Notes: generated by a model not told the origin, from the sequence alone. Positions 1 to 9,174 are shown, counted from the stretch's first letter. The stretch is 64,000 nucleotides of DNA from Methylophilus medardicus (GCF_006363955.1 NZ_CP040948.1:1302001-1366000); one strand, 5' to 3'. A program made the numbers and translations.

Positions 1-604
1 TTCTGCCGGTTACCGCGATCGGGTCCAGCTGGGGACATCGGTCACCGCAGTGGTGCGTCATGCGCAAGGCGTAAACATCACCACCAATCACGGCAACACA
101 CACACCTTTGATTATGTATTTTTTGCCTGTCACAGTGATGAGGCATTGCAGATCCTGGGTGCAGAAGCCACCGCCGCCGAGCGTGAAGTGTTGTCTGCCA
201 TTCCTTATCAGGACAATACGGTGTACCTGCATACCGATGCCAAGTTAATGCCCAAACGTCCATTGGCTTGGGCGGCATGGAACTATCATGTCACGGCCAA
301 ACCGAGTGGCAAGGTACAAGTGACCTACAACATGAATATTCTGCAGGGCATTCGCTCGACGGAGCCATTGCTGGTCACCCTCAATTACACAGAGGCCATC
401 GACCCGGCCAAAGTGATCAAAAAATTGCATTATCGTCATCCGTTGTACACCTTGGCTGGCGCAGCTGCACAAGCCCGGCATGCCGACATCAGTGGCGCAA
501 ATCGCACCGCTTACGCTGGCGCGTATTGGCGTAATGGCTTTCACGAAGATGGTGTTGTGAGCGCTCTAGCCGCCATACAACACTTTGAGGCGGCCACTGC
601 ATGA
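1..604 (+). CDS. FAD-dependent amine-oxidase-like oxidoreductase (C-terminal part)
   Basis: This is the C-terminal portion of a flavoprotein whose start lies outside the window; the reading frame is open from base 2. The visible 200 residues match the COG2907-type NAD(P)/FAD-binding amine oxidase family. The segment ending AYWRNGFHEDGVVSALA near the C-terminus is the usual last FAD-contacting stretch, where the glycine-rich end meets the flavin. The stop codon overlaps the next start (ATGA), so it is translationally coupled to the DUF1365 gene and then to a CFA-type methyltransferase. That trio is known from ChrR/RpoE stress regulons, where the flavoprotein acts on membrane fatty acids. The substrate here is inferred from context only. 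Confidence 0.75.
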   Translation, partial: SAGYRDRVQLGTSVTAVVRHAQGVNITTNHGNTHTFDYVFFACHSDEALQILGAEATAAEREVLSAIPYQDNTVYLHTDAKLMPKRPLAWAAWNYHVTAKPSGKVQVTYNMNILQGIRSTEPLLVTLNYTEAIDPAKVIKKLHYRHPLYTLAGAAAQARHADISGANRTAYAGAYWRNGFHEDGVVSALAAIQHFEAATA

Positions 605-1380
605 CCTCCAGTAACCCACAGGCATTACACAGTGCGATTTACACGGGTTGGGTGAGTCATCAACGCTTGCAACCCAAACTGCATGGCTTTCGCTATCAGC
701 TATTCATGCTTTACATCGATTTGGCTGAGCTGCCCACCCTTTTTAAGGGCAATACGTTCTGGTCATTTCTGACGCCCAATCTGGCATACTTCAGACGCAA
801 AGATTATCTGGGCCCGCCTGAAAAGTCGCTGGATAGTTGTGTACGTGACCTCGTTGAGCAAGAAACCGGGCAGCGCCCGCTGGGTCGCATCGGGTTGTTG
901 ACCCACTGTCGCTACTGGGGGGTGTGTTTTAACCCAGTCAGTTTTTACTATTGCCACAATGAAGCTGGCCAATTGCAAGCCATTATCAGCCACATCACCA
1001 ATACGCCTTGGAAAGAACGTTTTGCTTACGTACACGCAGTGAAAGATGATTCTTTGCTGTTTAAGTTAAAAAAAGACTTTCATGTCTCGCCTTTTATGCC
1101 CATGCAAATAGATTACCAGTGGCAGTTCTCCACGCCGGGGCAGGAGCTCAATGTGCATATGCAAAACTGGCAGCAGGAGCAGGCAATGTTTTTTGCCACG
1201 TTAAAAATGCAACGGCAACCCTGGCAGGCCAGCGCGCTGAACCGTATGTTACTCAATTACCCATGGATGACACTGAAAGTCATTCTGTCTATTTATTGGC
1301 AAGCCCTACGCCTGTGGCTCAAAAGAATTCCTTTTTACCCACATCCTGAGCAGCCTGCCAACCGCGGAGATGAATCTTGA
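601..1380 (+). CDS. DUF1365 domain-containing protein
   Basis: A 259-residue protein of the DUF1365 family, whose biochemical role is not established. Features visible are the N-terminal AIYTGWVSHQRLQPKLHGFRYQLFMLYIDL, split here only in description, and the central RYWGVCFNPVSFYYC motif with a following HITNTPWKERFAYV, both typical of the family. It starts with ATG inside the stop of the flavoprotein gene and ends inside the TTG start of the CFA synthase gene, so the three form one tightly coupled operon. In other bacteria this triad is associated with modification of unsaturated fatty acids in phospholipids. Family membership is firm; function is inferred from neighbours. Confidence 0.85.
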   Translation: MTSSNPQALHSAIYTGWVSHQRLQPKLHGFRYQLFMLYIDLAELPTLFKGNTFWSFLTPNLAYFRRKDYLGPPEKSLDSCVRDLVEQETGQRPLGRIGLLTHCRYWGVCFNPVSFYYCHNEAGQLQAIISHITNTPWKERFAYVHAVKDDSLLFKLKKDFHVSPFMPMQIDYQWQFSTPGQELNVHMQNWQQEQAMFFATLKMQRQPWQASALNRMLLNYPWMTLKVILSIYWQALRLWLKRIPFYPHPEQPANRGDES

Positions 1381-2663
1381 CGATAGCCCCCTCCCCCCTT
1401 CCCGTGACCACGGATACCCTGACGAAGCCACTCAAGCCAAAAAGTCGGGCTAAGTGGGTAGCCAAGCTGGCAAAATCGCAGGTGCTCAGTCGTTTGTCTG
1501 GATTACGCAAAGGGCAATTGATTCTGATCGATGGCAGTGAACGTCATGTATTTGGTCGCCTTGATGCAGGTGACTTACAGGCGACTATTACCGTGCATGA
1601 CCCACGCTTTTACGGCGAGATTGCCTTCGGTGGCAGCATCGGTGCCGGTGAGGCTTATATGCTCGGTTATTGGCAGGCCGATACGCTGACTAACGTCGTT
1701 CGTTTGATGGTATTAAATCAGTCTGTAATGGATACCTTGGAAGGCGGTTATCAATGGTTCACCAAACCCTTACTCAAAGTCTTCCATTGGTTAAACAGTA
1801 ACAGCGAAGCAGGCAGCCAGAAAAATATTGCTGCGCATTATGATCTTGGCAATGATTTGTTTCAATTATTCCTCGATCCGACCATGATGTATTCGTCAGC
1901 TATGTTTGACGAGGACACCGCAACCTTGCAAGCCGCCTCTGAGCGAAAATTGCAAGTCATTTGTGACAAGTTGCAGCTGGTCCCCACCGACCATGTGTTA
2001 GAAATTGGCACTGGCTGGGGCGGCTTTGCGATCTATGCCGCCAAACATTATGGCTGCCATGTCACCACTACCACTATTTCTGAGCAGCAATATCTACTGG
2101 CACAAAGCCGGATACTGGCGGAAGGGCTGCAAGATCAGATCACTTTGCTCAAGCACGATTATCGTCACTTGCAAGGCCAGTTTGACAAGTTAGTATCGAT
2201 TGAAATGATTGAGGCGGTAGGCCATCAATATTATGACACCTACTTTAACAAGGTGAGCCAGCTACTCAAGCCAGACGGCGTGGCTTTGATACAAGCCATT
2301 ACCATTGCCGACCAGCGCTATGAGAGTGCGATTCGCTCTGTCGACTTTATTCAGCGCTATATTTTTCCGGGGTCGAATATTCCCTCGAATACAGCCATGC
2401 TCACCAGCATCACCAATGCCAGTGATTTACGACTGGTAGATTTGCAAGACATCGGTTTAGACTATGCGACCACCTTACGCTTATGGCGCGAAAACTTTTT
2501 TGCGCAATTGGATGCAGTGCGTCAACTAGGCTACAGCGAAGCGTTTATTCGCATGTGGGATTTTTATCTCAGTTATTGCGAGGGTGGCTTTGCGGAATGC
2601 GCGCTTGGGGATGTACACCTGCTGCTGGCCAAACCAGAATATCGCGCGCTCAAGCGGGTGTAA
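1377..2663 (+). CDS. cfa: Cyclopropane-fatty-acyl-phospholipid synthase family methyltransferase
   Basis: A 428-residue SAM-dependent methyltransferase of the CFA/mycolic-acid synthase family, which transfers methylene or methyl groups onto double bonds of phospholipid acyl chains at the membrane. The SAM-binding glycine-rich loop is VLEIGTGWGGFAIYAA (around residues 205-220). Upstream are the family motifs NIAAHYDLGNDLFQLFLD and MMYSSAMF, and EMIEAVGHQYYDTYF follows. The frame opens at a TTG that overlaps the DUF1365 stop by four bases, so a TTG start is likely. Next to a flavoprotein and DUF1365 it may act as a UfaM-like methylating enzyme rather than a classical CFA synthase; sequence alone does not separate the two. 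Confidence 0.85.
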   Translation: MTIAPSPLPVTTDTLTKPLKPKSRAKWVAKLAKSQVLSRLSGLRKGQLILIDGSERHVFGRLDAGDLQATITVHDPRFYGEIAFGGSIGAGEAYMLGYWQADTLTNVVRLMVLNQSVMDTLEGGYQWFTKPLLKVFHWLNSNSEAGSQKNIAAHYDLGNDLFQLFLDPTMMYSSAMFDEDTATLQAASERKLQVICDKLQLVPTDHVLEIGTGWGGFAIYAAKHYGCHVTTTTISEQQYLLAQSRILAEGLQDQITLLKHDYRHLQGQFDKLVSIEMIEAVGHQYYDTYFNKVSQLLKPDGVALIQAITIADQRYESAIRSVDFIQRYIFPGSNIPSNTAMLTSITNASDLRLVDLQDIGLDYATTLRLWRENFFAQLDAVRQLGYSEAFIRMWDFYLSYCEGGFAECALGDVHLLLAKPEYRALKRV

Positions 2664-2696
2664 TGGCCACCTACCACGTGATACACTTGCCAGCCT

Positions 2697-4664
2697 ATGA
2701 GTACGCACGCAGTTTTAGAGTGGCGCAACGGCCTACCCTACTCTACACAATTTGATGATGTTTATTTTTCAGTCAGCCCGGATCATCCCCAACATGGGCT
2801 GGCTGAAACACGTCATGTCTTTTTAGCACACAATCAACTGCACACACGCTGGCAACAATTGCCTAGCGACCAACCCAGCCACTTTGTCATTGTAGAAACA
2901 GGCTTTGGCAGTGGCCTCAACTTTTTAGCCGCCCTGCAATTATGGCGAGAAACCGCGCCAGCACAGGCGCATCTGCATTTCGTCAGCATAGAAATCGCGC
3001 CATTTACCCCGCAAGACCTGCAAGCCGCCCATCAACACTTTCCAGCGCTGGCTGCCGTGAGTGAGGCTTTATGTCGACAATATCGCCTATTGCAGCCCGG
3101 GATTAACCAGCTTGAGCTGCCTGAATACTCTGCTAGCCTGACCTTATATATCGGTGATAGTGCAACGGTGTTGCCGCAACTCAAGTTGGTGGCTGATGCT
3201 TGGTTTTTAGATGGGTTTGCGCCGTCCAAAAATCCGCAAATTTGGCAGCCCGCATTGTTTGAATGCATGGCGCGATGCTCGCGACCCAACAGCACATTTG
3301 CCACGTTTACCAGTGCTGGCTTAGTTAAACGTGGCTTGCAAGCCGTCGGGTTTCAGGTACAAAAGGTGCCAGGTTATGGCAAAAAACGTGAAATGTTGTG
3401 TGGCCATTGGCCGGCAGCCGCCCAAGACGTTAGGCCACCCGCCATGCCTAAAGTCGCGATTATAGGCGCAGGTATCGCCGGTTGCAGCACCGCTTGGTTT
3501 CTGGCTAAACTGGGCTGCGAGGTTCATGTGTTTGATCGGGCCGAGCAAATCGCTACCGGCGCTTCGGGCAACCCCAAAGGCATGTTGTATCCCAGACTCA
3601 ACGCCGAAAAACCACTGAATGACCAACTGGCTTGGCGCAGCTACAGTTTTATTTTGCGCCATTATGCAAATCTCGGGTTAGGTCGTGACGCTTTTCAAAC
3701 CTGCGGTTTATTACAAATGGGCGCAAGTCCACGTGAGCGTAAACGGGTACAAAAAGTTGGCGACCGTTATGCCCACTTGGGTTTGCTACAATCGCTCACC
3801 GCGGAACAAGCCAGTGCGCAGGCCGGCGTGCGCATTGCGCATGATTGCTTATACTTTGCCGAAGGCGCTTGGGTGAATCCTACTGTCGCTTGCGCGCAGA
3901 TGATGCGGCATCCTAATATTCAATGGCACCCACAACATGAGATTGCTGCGCTGACAGCGCACGCGCAAGGCTGGCAGTTAACCATGCAAGGCGGCGAGGT
4001 CAGTCAGGCCTTTGCGGCAGTGGTGGTGTGTAATGCGGCAGAGGCGGCCAACTTAATACCAAACAGTGGGATGTGGTTGAACCCAGTGCGTGGCCAGATG
4101 GGGATGATCCCTGCGCAGCCTGAGATGGCGTCACTGAAAGTGATTTTGTGCGGCGATGGTTACCTGACGCCGGCCGCTGAGGGGATGCATGCCATGGGAG
4201 CCACCTTTGCCCCGGGCGATTCGGATACCGATATTCGTCAGGCCGATCACCTAAGTAATCTGGATATGGTTAGTCGTTTGAGCCCGCAATTCGACACCAC
4301 TCACGATGCAGCGATGAAGCACGCGCGCGCGGCGTTACGCTGTGGCTCTCCCGATTATTTACCGTATGTGGGCCCGGTGCTGAATCTCACAGCATTGCCG
4401 CAAACGCCACCACTGACCGACTTTGCAGCGTTACCAGCGCCACAAGGCCTCTATGTGCACGTGGCGCATGGCAGCAAAGGCTTGATGACCGCGCCATTTT
4501 GCGCAGCGATGCTCGCGCAACGCTTATGTGCAGACTTTGGTATCACGTTGCCTGCATTGACAGAAGATACCTTTTGGGCGGGCTTGCACCCTCAAAGGCA
4601 TCTTTTTAAGCAACTGGGCTGGAAAGCTTTAGTCAACCCGTTTGATCACGCGCCATCAGCATGA
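2697..4664 (+). CDS. mnmC: Bifunctional tRNA wobble-uridine modification enzyme MnmC
   Basis: A 655-residue fusion that finishes the mnm5s2U34 modification of tRNAs. The N-terminal DUF752 methyltransferase half carries ETGFGSGLNFLAAL near residue 65 and WFLDGFAPSKNPQIW near 165. The C-terminal half is a FAD-dependent demodification oxidoreductase, with VAIIGAGIAGCSTAWFLA near residue 253 and the closing HGSKGLMTAPF segment. The two halves remove the carboxymethyl group (FAD domain) and then methylate (SAM domain). Length agrees with the E. coli enzyme (about 668). Its stop overlaps the start of the TPR glycosyltransferase gene by four bases, an unusual coupling of tRNA modification with protein glycosylation. 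Confidence 0.93.
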   Translation: MSTHAVLEWRNGLPYSTQFDDVYFSVSPDHPQHGLAETRHVFLAHNQLHTRWQQLPSDQPSHFVIVETGFGSGLNFLAALQLWRETAPAQAHLHFVSIEIAPFTPQDLQAAHQHFPALAAVSEALCRQYRLLQPGINQLELPEYSASLTLYIGDSATVLPQLKLVADAWFLDGFAPSKNPQIWQPALFECMARCSRPNSTFATFTSAGLVKRGLQAVGFQVQKVPGYGKKREMLCGHWPAAAQDVRPPAMPKVAIIGAGIAGCSTAWFLAKLGCEVHVFDRAEQIATGASGNPKGMLYPRLNAEKPLNDQLAWRSYSFILRHYANLGLGRDAFQTCGLLQMGASPRERKRVQKVGDRYAHLGLLQSLTAEQASAQAGVRIAHDCLYFAEGAWVNPTVACAQMMRHPNIQWHPQHEIAALTAHAQGWQLTMQGGEVSQAFAAVVVCNAAEAANLIPNSGMWLNPVRGQMGMIPAQPEMASLKVILCGDGYLTPAAEGMHAMGATFAPGDSDTDIRQADHLSNLDMVSRLSPQFDTTHDAAMKHARAALRCGSPDYLPYVGPVLNLTALPQTPPLTDFAALPAPQGLYVHVAHGSKGLMTAPFCAAMLAQRLCADFGITLPALTEDTFWAGLHPQRHLFKQLGWKALVNPFDHAPSA

Positions 4665-6433
4665 CCTCAGTTATCGAACAATTAAAACGCCAGTTATTTT
4701 CGCGGCCGCAAGACCCTGAACTCTACTATGAGTTAGGCCGACAGTATTTAGCCCTCAAAGAAGCCAAGCCCGCAGAACAGGCGTTTCAGCAAGCGTTAAA
4801 ATGGGCACCAGAGCATCCGCAAATACTGATGCAACTTGGCAATGTAGCCAGTCTGCGTGGCCAAGAAAACATCGCTGCCGATTATTTCAAACGCTCGTTG
4901 GCGCAAGACGAGCAGCAGGCAGATGTGCACTTTAACCTAGCAAACAGCTTGCAAAAATTAGGTGAACACGCACTCGCCGTCAAGCATTATCAGCGCGCAA
5001 TCCAATTCACGCCAGACGATGCTGAGTGCCATAACAATCTAGGCAATGCCTATCGACAATTGGGCCACCTAGATTTAGCGGTGAACGCCTATGCGCGTGC
5101 CCTCGCGCTAGACCCACAGTTGCTACACGCCAAGGTGCATTGGATTCACCAAAAGCAGCATATGGCAGACTGGCAGGGTTTAGATGCCGCCATCACAGCG
5201 GTGCGCAGCGCGCTCAACAAGGGCGCAAACGCAAAAATTCCACCGTTTGCTTTTCTCGCGATGCCGGGCACGACGGACACAGAACAACAAGCGTGTGCCA
5301 GTGCCTGGGCTGCACAGCATTATGGGCATATTCAAGCGCTACCCGCGCCGACAGCAAAGCCCGCGTACAGGCCCATCAAGCTCGCCTATGTGTCGTCTGA
5401 CTTTCGGCAACATCCATTAGCCTATTTAGTCACCGAGGTGATTGCGGCGCATGACCGTCAACGCTTTGAAATATTTTTATACAGCAACAGCCAAGATGAT
5501 CACTCCGCCCAGAGACAAGCGTTTTACACCGCTGCGAATCATTGGCTAGACATTGTGGCCATGAGCGACGCAGACGTCGCCCAACACATGCGGGATGCAG
5601 ATATCGATATTTTGATCGACTTGACTGGCTATACCCAACACAGCCGCAGTGGCATCGCGGCTTATCGGCCAGCAAGGCAACATATCAACTGGCTAGGCTA
5701 TCCTGGCAGCATGGGCTATTTACGGGGTCAACCCCTATTTGATGCGATCATCGTCGACGAAACGCTCAATACGCTGACCTTGGCCGAGCGGCCCATCGTA
5801 CTGCCCTGCTATCAGCCGAATAATGCGCAGCGCCCAATGGCAGATGCAGGCACACGCATCGATCATGATCTGCCAAGCCAAGGCTTCGTTTTTTGCTGTT
5901 TGAATCAGAGTTTTAAAATCACCCCAAGCGTGTTTGCAAGCTGGATGCGTATTTTGCAGCAGGTGCCGGGTAGCGTGTTGTGGTTGTTGCAATGCAATGC
6001 ATGGGCTACGCGCCATTTGCAACAACAGGCACAAGCGGCTGGTATTGACATAAGCAGACTCATCTTCGCACCCCGAAAGCCCATAGATCAGCATATCGCC
6101 AGGCAACAACATGCAGATATCATGTTGGATACTGCGCCTTACAATGCGCACACCACTGCGAGTGACGCCTTATGGCAAGGGATTCCGCTACTGACGGTGG
6201 CTGGCGACACGTTCCCTGCGCGGGTCAGTGCCAGTTTGCTACGTCGTATCGGCATGCAAGATTGTATTTGTGCAGATTGGGCAGCGCTCGAAACAAAAGC
6301 GGTGGCTTTGGCGAATGACCCGACTACCTTAGCCGCCCTGAAATCGCGCTTAAAAACGCAGTCAAGCCTGCTGTTTGATCCGCAGGACTTTTGTCAGCAG
6401 CTTGAGCAGGCGTTGACGCAACTACTCCGTTGA
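4661..6433 (+). CDS. TPR-repeat O-GlcNAc-transferase-like (SPINDLY family) glycosyltransferase
   Basis: A 590-residue protein with about four TPR repeats over residues 10-160, each with the A-G-Y/A-P spacing, for example ELGRQYLALKEAKPAEQAFQ and NNLGNAYRQLGHLDLAVNAY. A GT41/SPINDLY-like catalytic region follows. Catalytic-region hallmarks are LAYVSSDFRQHPLAYLV (around 245), INWLGYPGSMGY (around 345) and the donor-binding stretch TAPYNAHTTASDALWQGIPL with FPARVSASLL (around 490-525). The eukaryotic homologues put GlcNAc or fucose on Ser/Thr; bacterial targets are mostly unknown. The gene starts within the mnmC stop and its end overlaps the convergent DMT transporter gene by 12 bases. Confidence 0.85.
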   Translation: MTSVIEQLKRQLFSRPQDPELYYELGRQYLALKEAKPAEQAFQQALKWAPEHPQILMQLGNVASLRGQENIAADYFKRSLAQDEQQADVHFNLANSLQKLGEHALAVKHYQRAIQFTPDDAECHNNLGNAYRQLGHLDLAVNAYARALALDPQLLHAKVHWIHQKQHMADWQGLDAAITAVRSALNKGANAKIPPFAFLAMPGTTDTEQQACASAWAAQHYGHIQALPAPTAKPAYRPIKLAYVSSDFRQHPLAYLVTEVIAAHDRQRFEIFLYSNSQDDHSAQRQAFYTAANHWLDIVAMSDADVAQHMRDADIDILIDLTGYTQHSRSGIAAYRPARQHINWLGYPGSMGYLRGQPLFDAIIVDETLNTLTLAERPIVLPCYQPNNAQRPMADAGTRIDHDLPSQGFVFCCLNQSFKITPSVFASWMRILQQVPGSVLWLLQCNAWATRHLQQQAQAAGIDISRLIFAPRKPIDQHIARQQHADIMLDTAPYNAHTTASDALWQGIPLLTVAGDTFPARVSASLLRRIGMQDCICADWAALETKAVALANDPTTLAALKSRLKTQSSLLFDPQDFCQQLEQALTQLLR

Positions 6434-7336
6434 TTCCCCCACACTGACCGACAACACGCCGGCGGCAATAATGCAAAAACCCCCGGCCATCTCAATCACA
6501 GACAGCGTTTCATTCGCTAGAAAATAAGCGGCAACACCCGCCACAATCAGTTCGGTCATAAATAACACCGAAGCCTGAATCGCAGGCATTTTGGTGACCC
6601 CATACTGCACCAACAAGGTCGCGGATACGAGTAAGAAGGCAATGATCAACAATAGCCAGCCGACATGTGGGGTCAACACACCACTACTGACAAAGTGAAA
6701 AGCCCCCGTGCCAGCCTGCCATAACAACACTAGCAACGACAACCCAAACACGCCCAACCACACCAACATCCCCTTGGCAGCCACCGTCAAATGGGTCGAA
6801 AAGCGCGTAATGACATTGGTCAATGAAAAACCGATGCCAGCGGACAATGCCAGCCACTCCGAAGTCGATTGCGGCCACGGCCAGATCCACTGCCCATCAG
6901 TCAGCATTAACACGGCGCCCAGCAATGACAACGCGATAGCCAACAATTGTGGCCGATGCCAACGCTCATGCAACCACACCCGTGCCAATAACAAAGTCCA
7001 CAAAGGCGATAAATAAAATAACAGCATCACCCGCATGACTTCGCCATCGATAATCGCTAGGACATAAGCAAGATTGGTCCAACCCGCCACTAGACTCAGC
7101 CAATAGGCAGAAGCAGGCACATTCACCACATGCTTGAACCTGCGCCAAAACAATAGGCCGCCGATGAGTAAGGCGAGACAATCACTCAATAAACTGGATT
7201 CCACGCCGGCTAAACCGACGTCATTGAGTAACCGGTAGGGATACCAGATCACACCCCAGCAAAGCGCACCATAGATCAAGGCTGCAGAAGCTAAATATTT
7301 TTGCCGGGAAGTTTCTTGTTTATGAGAAAGGCTCAC
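6422..7336 (-). CDS. DMT-family (EamA) transporter
   Basis: A 304-residue inner-membrane protein with ten hydrophobic segments arranged as two EamA repeats of about 150 residues, the normal layout for drug/metabolite transporters. The first repeat begins with GALCWGVIWYPYRLL, and the second around SAGIGFSLTNVITRFS. Substrates of this family (amino acids, nucleosides, small metabolites) cannot be told from sequence. The start is GTG; an ATG is not available near this position. It is divergent from dapC with only 15 bases between the two start codons, and convergent with the TPR glycosyltransferase gene. Confidence 0.85.
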   Translation of the reverse strand: MSLSHKQETSRQKYLASAALIYGALCWGVIWYPYRLLNDVGLAGVESSLLSDCLALLIGGLLFWRRFKHVVNVPASAYWLSLVAGWTNLAYVLAIIDGEVMRVMLLFYLSPLWTLLLARVWLHERWHRPQLLAIALSLLGAVLMLTDGQWIWPWPQSTSEWLALSAGIGFSLTNVITRFSTHLTVAAKGMLVWLGVFGLSLLVLLWQAGTGAFHFVSSGVLTPHVGWLLLIIAFLLVSATLLVQYGVTKMPAIQASVLFMTELIVAGVAAYFLANETLSVIEMAGGFCIIAAGVLSVSVGESTE

Positions 7337-7343
7337 TTATAAT
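7316..7343 (+). promoter_or_regulatory. Sigma-70 promoter driving dapC, apparently leaderless
   Basis: TTGTTT and a perfect TATAAT are separated by 16 bases. Only eight bases lie between TATAAT and the dapC ATG, and there is no Shine-Dalgarno sequence. A normal start site 7-9 bases after the -10 box would put the transcript start at or within two bases of the ATG. The -35 box lies inside the first codons of the divergent transporter gene. Confidence 0.6.
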
Positions 7344-7351
7344 ACACACCT

Positions 7352-8542
7352 ATGAATCCAAATTTAAATTTACTGCAGCCTTACCCGTTTCAACGCTTGC
7401 GTGATCTGTTTCAGGGCATCACACCTAACCCAGCATTCAATCCTGTCAATCTGTCGATTGGTGAACCTAAGCACGCCACGCCCAGCATTATTTCTGATGC
7501 ACTGGCAAGCAACTTAAGTGGCTTAGCCAGCTATCCTACCACACTCGGCATCCCTGCCCTGCGTGAAGCGATCAATCAGTGGTTGCAACGGCGTTATCAA
7601 ATCCCCGCACTCAATATCGAACGGGCGATTCTGCCAGTTAATGGTAGCCGTGAGGCATTATTTGCTTTTGCGCAGGCCGTGATTAATACGCAAGTATCAC
7701 AGAAGCCAGTGGTCATCTCCCCCAATCCTTTTTATCAAATTTATGAAGGTGCGGCGTTTTTAGCCGGGGCAGAACCCTACTTTATTAACACCACCCCCGA
7801 CAACGAGTTTGTCATGGACCTCACCCAGGTTCCGGTCGATGTCTTAAAGCGCACGCAGTTGGTGTATGTGTGCAGCCCTGGCAATCCGTCTGGCAAAGTG
7901 ATGGATCTAGAGGCTTGGCGCACGCTGTTTACGCTCTCAGATCAATATGGGTTTGTGGTGGCATCTGATGAATGCTATTCAGAAATCTATTTTGATGAGG
8001 GCAAGCCACCGGTTGGCGCATTGCAAGCTGCGCACCTGCTGGGGCGCGACTTCACCCGCATCGTCATGTTTAGCTCGCTATCTAAACGATCAAACGTGCC
8101 GGGCATGCGCTCAGGCTTTGTTGCGGGAGATGCGGCGATTGTGGAAAAATTTGCGCTATATCGCACCTATCATGGCTGCGCGATGAACCCTGCGGTGCAA
8201 GCTGCCAGCATTGTTGCCTGGAACGACGAAGCGCATGTGCTGCACAATCGCACCCTCTACCGAGAAAAATTTAATGCAGTCACGCCGCTGTTGCAGCGCG
8301 TTTGGCCGCAGACACAACATCCTGACGCCGCATTTTACTTGTGGATTCCTACGCAACAAGACGACACAACAGTGGCTAAACAGTTATATGAACAATTACA
8401 TATTACGGTTTTACCCGGTTCTTATTTGGCGCGTACAGCCCATGGCGTCAACCCTGGAAGTGGCTTTATTCGAATGGCCCTTGTGGCGCCCACTGAAGAA
8501 ACAATTACTGCAGCACAACGCATTAAAGATCATCTGCAATAA
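7352..8542 (+). CDS. dapC: Succinyldiaminopimelate transaminase
   Basis: A 396-residue class I/II PLP-dependent aminotransferase that converts N-succinyl-2-amino-6-ketopimelate to N-succinyl-LL-diaminopimelate in lysine and peptidoglycan precursor synthesis. Visible motifs are NLSIGEPKHATP (residues 32-43), NGSREALFAF, the SPGNPSGKV loop, SDECYSEIYF, and the PLP lysine Lys245 in SSLSKRSNVPGMRSGF. The start lacks a ribosome binding site and sits directly behind a consensus -10 box. The gene is followed by a strong bidirectional terminator. Confidence 0.92.
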   Translation: MNPNLNLLQPYPFQRLRDLFQGITPNPAFNPVNLSIGEPKHATPSIISDALASNLSGLASYPTTLGIPALREAINQWLQRRYQIPALNIERAILPVNGSREALFAFAQAVINTQVSQKPVVISPNPFYQIYEGAAFLAGAEPYFINTTPDNEFVMDLTQVPVDVLKRTQLVYVCSPGNPSGKVMDLEAWRTLFTLSDQYGFVVASDECYSEIYFDEGKPPVGALQAAHLLGRDFTRIVMFSSLSKRSNVPGMRSGFVAGDAAIVEKFALYRTYHGCAMNPAVQAASIVAWNDEAHVLHNRTLYREKFNAVTPLLQRVWPQTQHPDAAFYLWIPTQQDDTTVAKQLYEQLHITVLPGSYLARTAHGVNPGSGFIRMALVAPTEETITAAQRIKDHLQ

Positions 8543-8561
8543 ATTGAAGATGATATCAAAC

Positions 8562-8595
8562 AAAAAGCCGGTTGCAGAAGCAACCGGCTTTTTTT
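8562..8595. terminator. Bidirectional Rho-independent terminator between dapC and the PEP-CTERM genes
   Basis: A perfect 9-bp stem GCCGGTTGC / GCAACCGGC with a four-base loop is flanked by an A-run on the left and a T-run on the right. It therefore serves both dapC (+) and the convergent PEP-CTERM gene (-). Confidence 0.95.
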
Positions 8596-8609
8596 ATTAC
8601 TGCAAAAAA

Positions 8610-9128
8610 TTAAGCAAATTTTCTGCGAGCGATCAAACCAATAATACCCAAACCTGCCAACATCAGTGCATTTGATTCTGGCTCTGGTACTGGAATCACT
8701 GTTTCAGTGGCAGTAAAAGTCAGTTTGTTAGACAAAGTAACATTGAACGCGCCTGGGTTAAATTTAAACACATAGTCATCACCGGCAGCCAAATCCACGA
8801 ATGTGAATGTTGTGGTTGCATTTGCAATCAATGATGGGATACTGAAAGAAGTGATCTCTGTGTCTGCGCTGTCATACAGGCTAAAGCTAGAGCCTGCACT
8901 GATGCCCAACAAAGCTTTAAAATCAACAGTCACTGTTGAGTCTGCGCTCAAATCAAATTTATACAAATCAGGCAAAAAGAATGCGCCCACTTGCAACAAA
9001 GATTGGTTGGCGACTGGACCATCATTCAAATTACCTAAGTCAGTGACGTTTGTAGTAGCAAACGCTTGACTTGAAAAACTAACGGCAGAAATGAATGCAA
9101 TAGAACCTAATACATTAGATACTTTCAT
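8610..9128 (-). CDS. PEP-CTERM sorting-domain protein
   Basis: A 172-residue exported protein. It has a signal peptide (positive start MKVSNVLG, hydrophobic run, cleavage near SQAFA), a beta-rich body with little charge, and the C-terminal sorting signal VPEPESNALMLAGLGIIGLIARRKFA: a PEP motif, one membrane span, then basic residues. Such proteins are recognised by an exosortase, cut at the PEP motif and released to the extracellular matrix. The start chosen has AGGAGAAG five bases upstream; an upstream in-frame start has no such signal. It is the second of two co-directional PEP-CTERM genes and close to the eps sugar genes. Confidence 0.9.
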   Translation of the reverse strand: MKVSNVLGSIAFISAVSFSSQAFATTNVTDLGNLNDGPVANQSLLQVGAFFLPDLYKFDLSADSTVTVDFKALLGISAGSSFSLYDSADTEITSFSIPSLIANATTTFTFVDLAAGDDYVFKFNPGAFNVTLSNKLTFTATETVIPVPEPESNALMLAGLGIIGLIARRKFA

Positions 9129-9174
9129 ATCTTCTCCTCGATTAACAATTAACAAAAAAATTTACAACTTAAAA

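Noticed and set aside
1-604. Short flavoprotein considered as a truncated pseudogene.
   Set aside because: The reading frame is open to the window edge; the missing part is simply outside the window.
5735-6151. Antisense frame of about 138 codons opposite the TPR glycosyltransferase.
   Set aside because: The plus-strand protein is clearly conserved across the same stretch, and the antisense product has no recognisable features.
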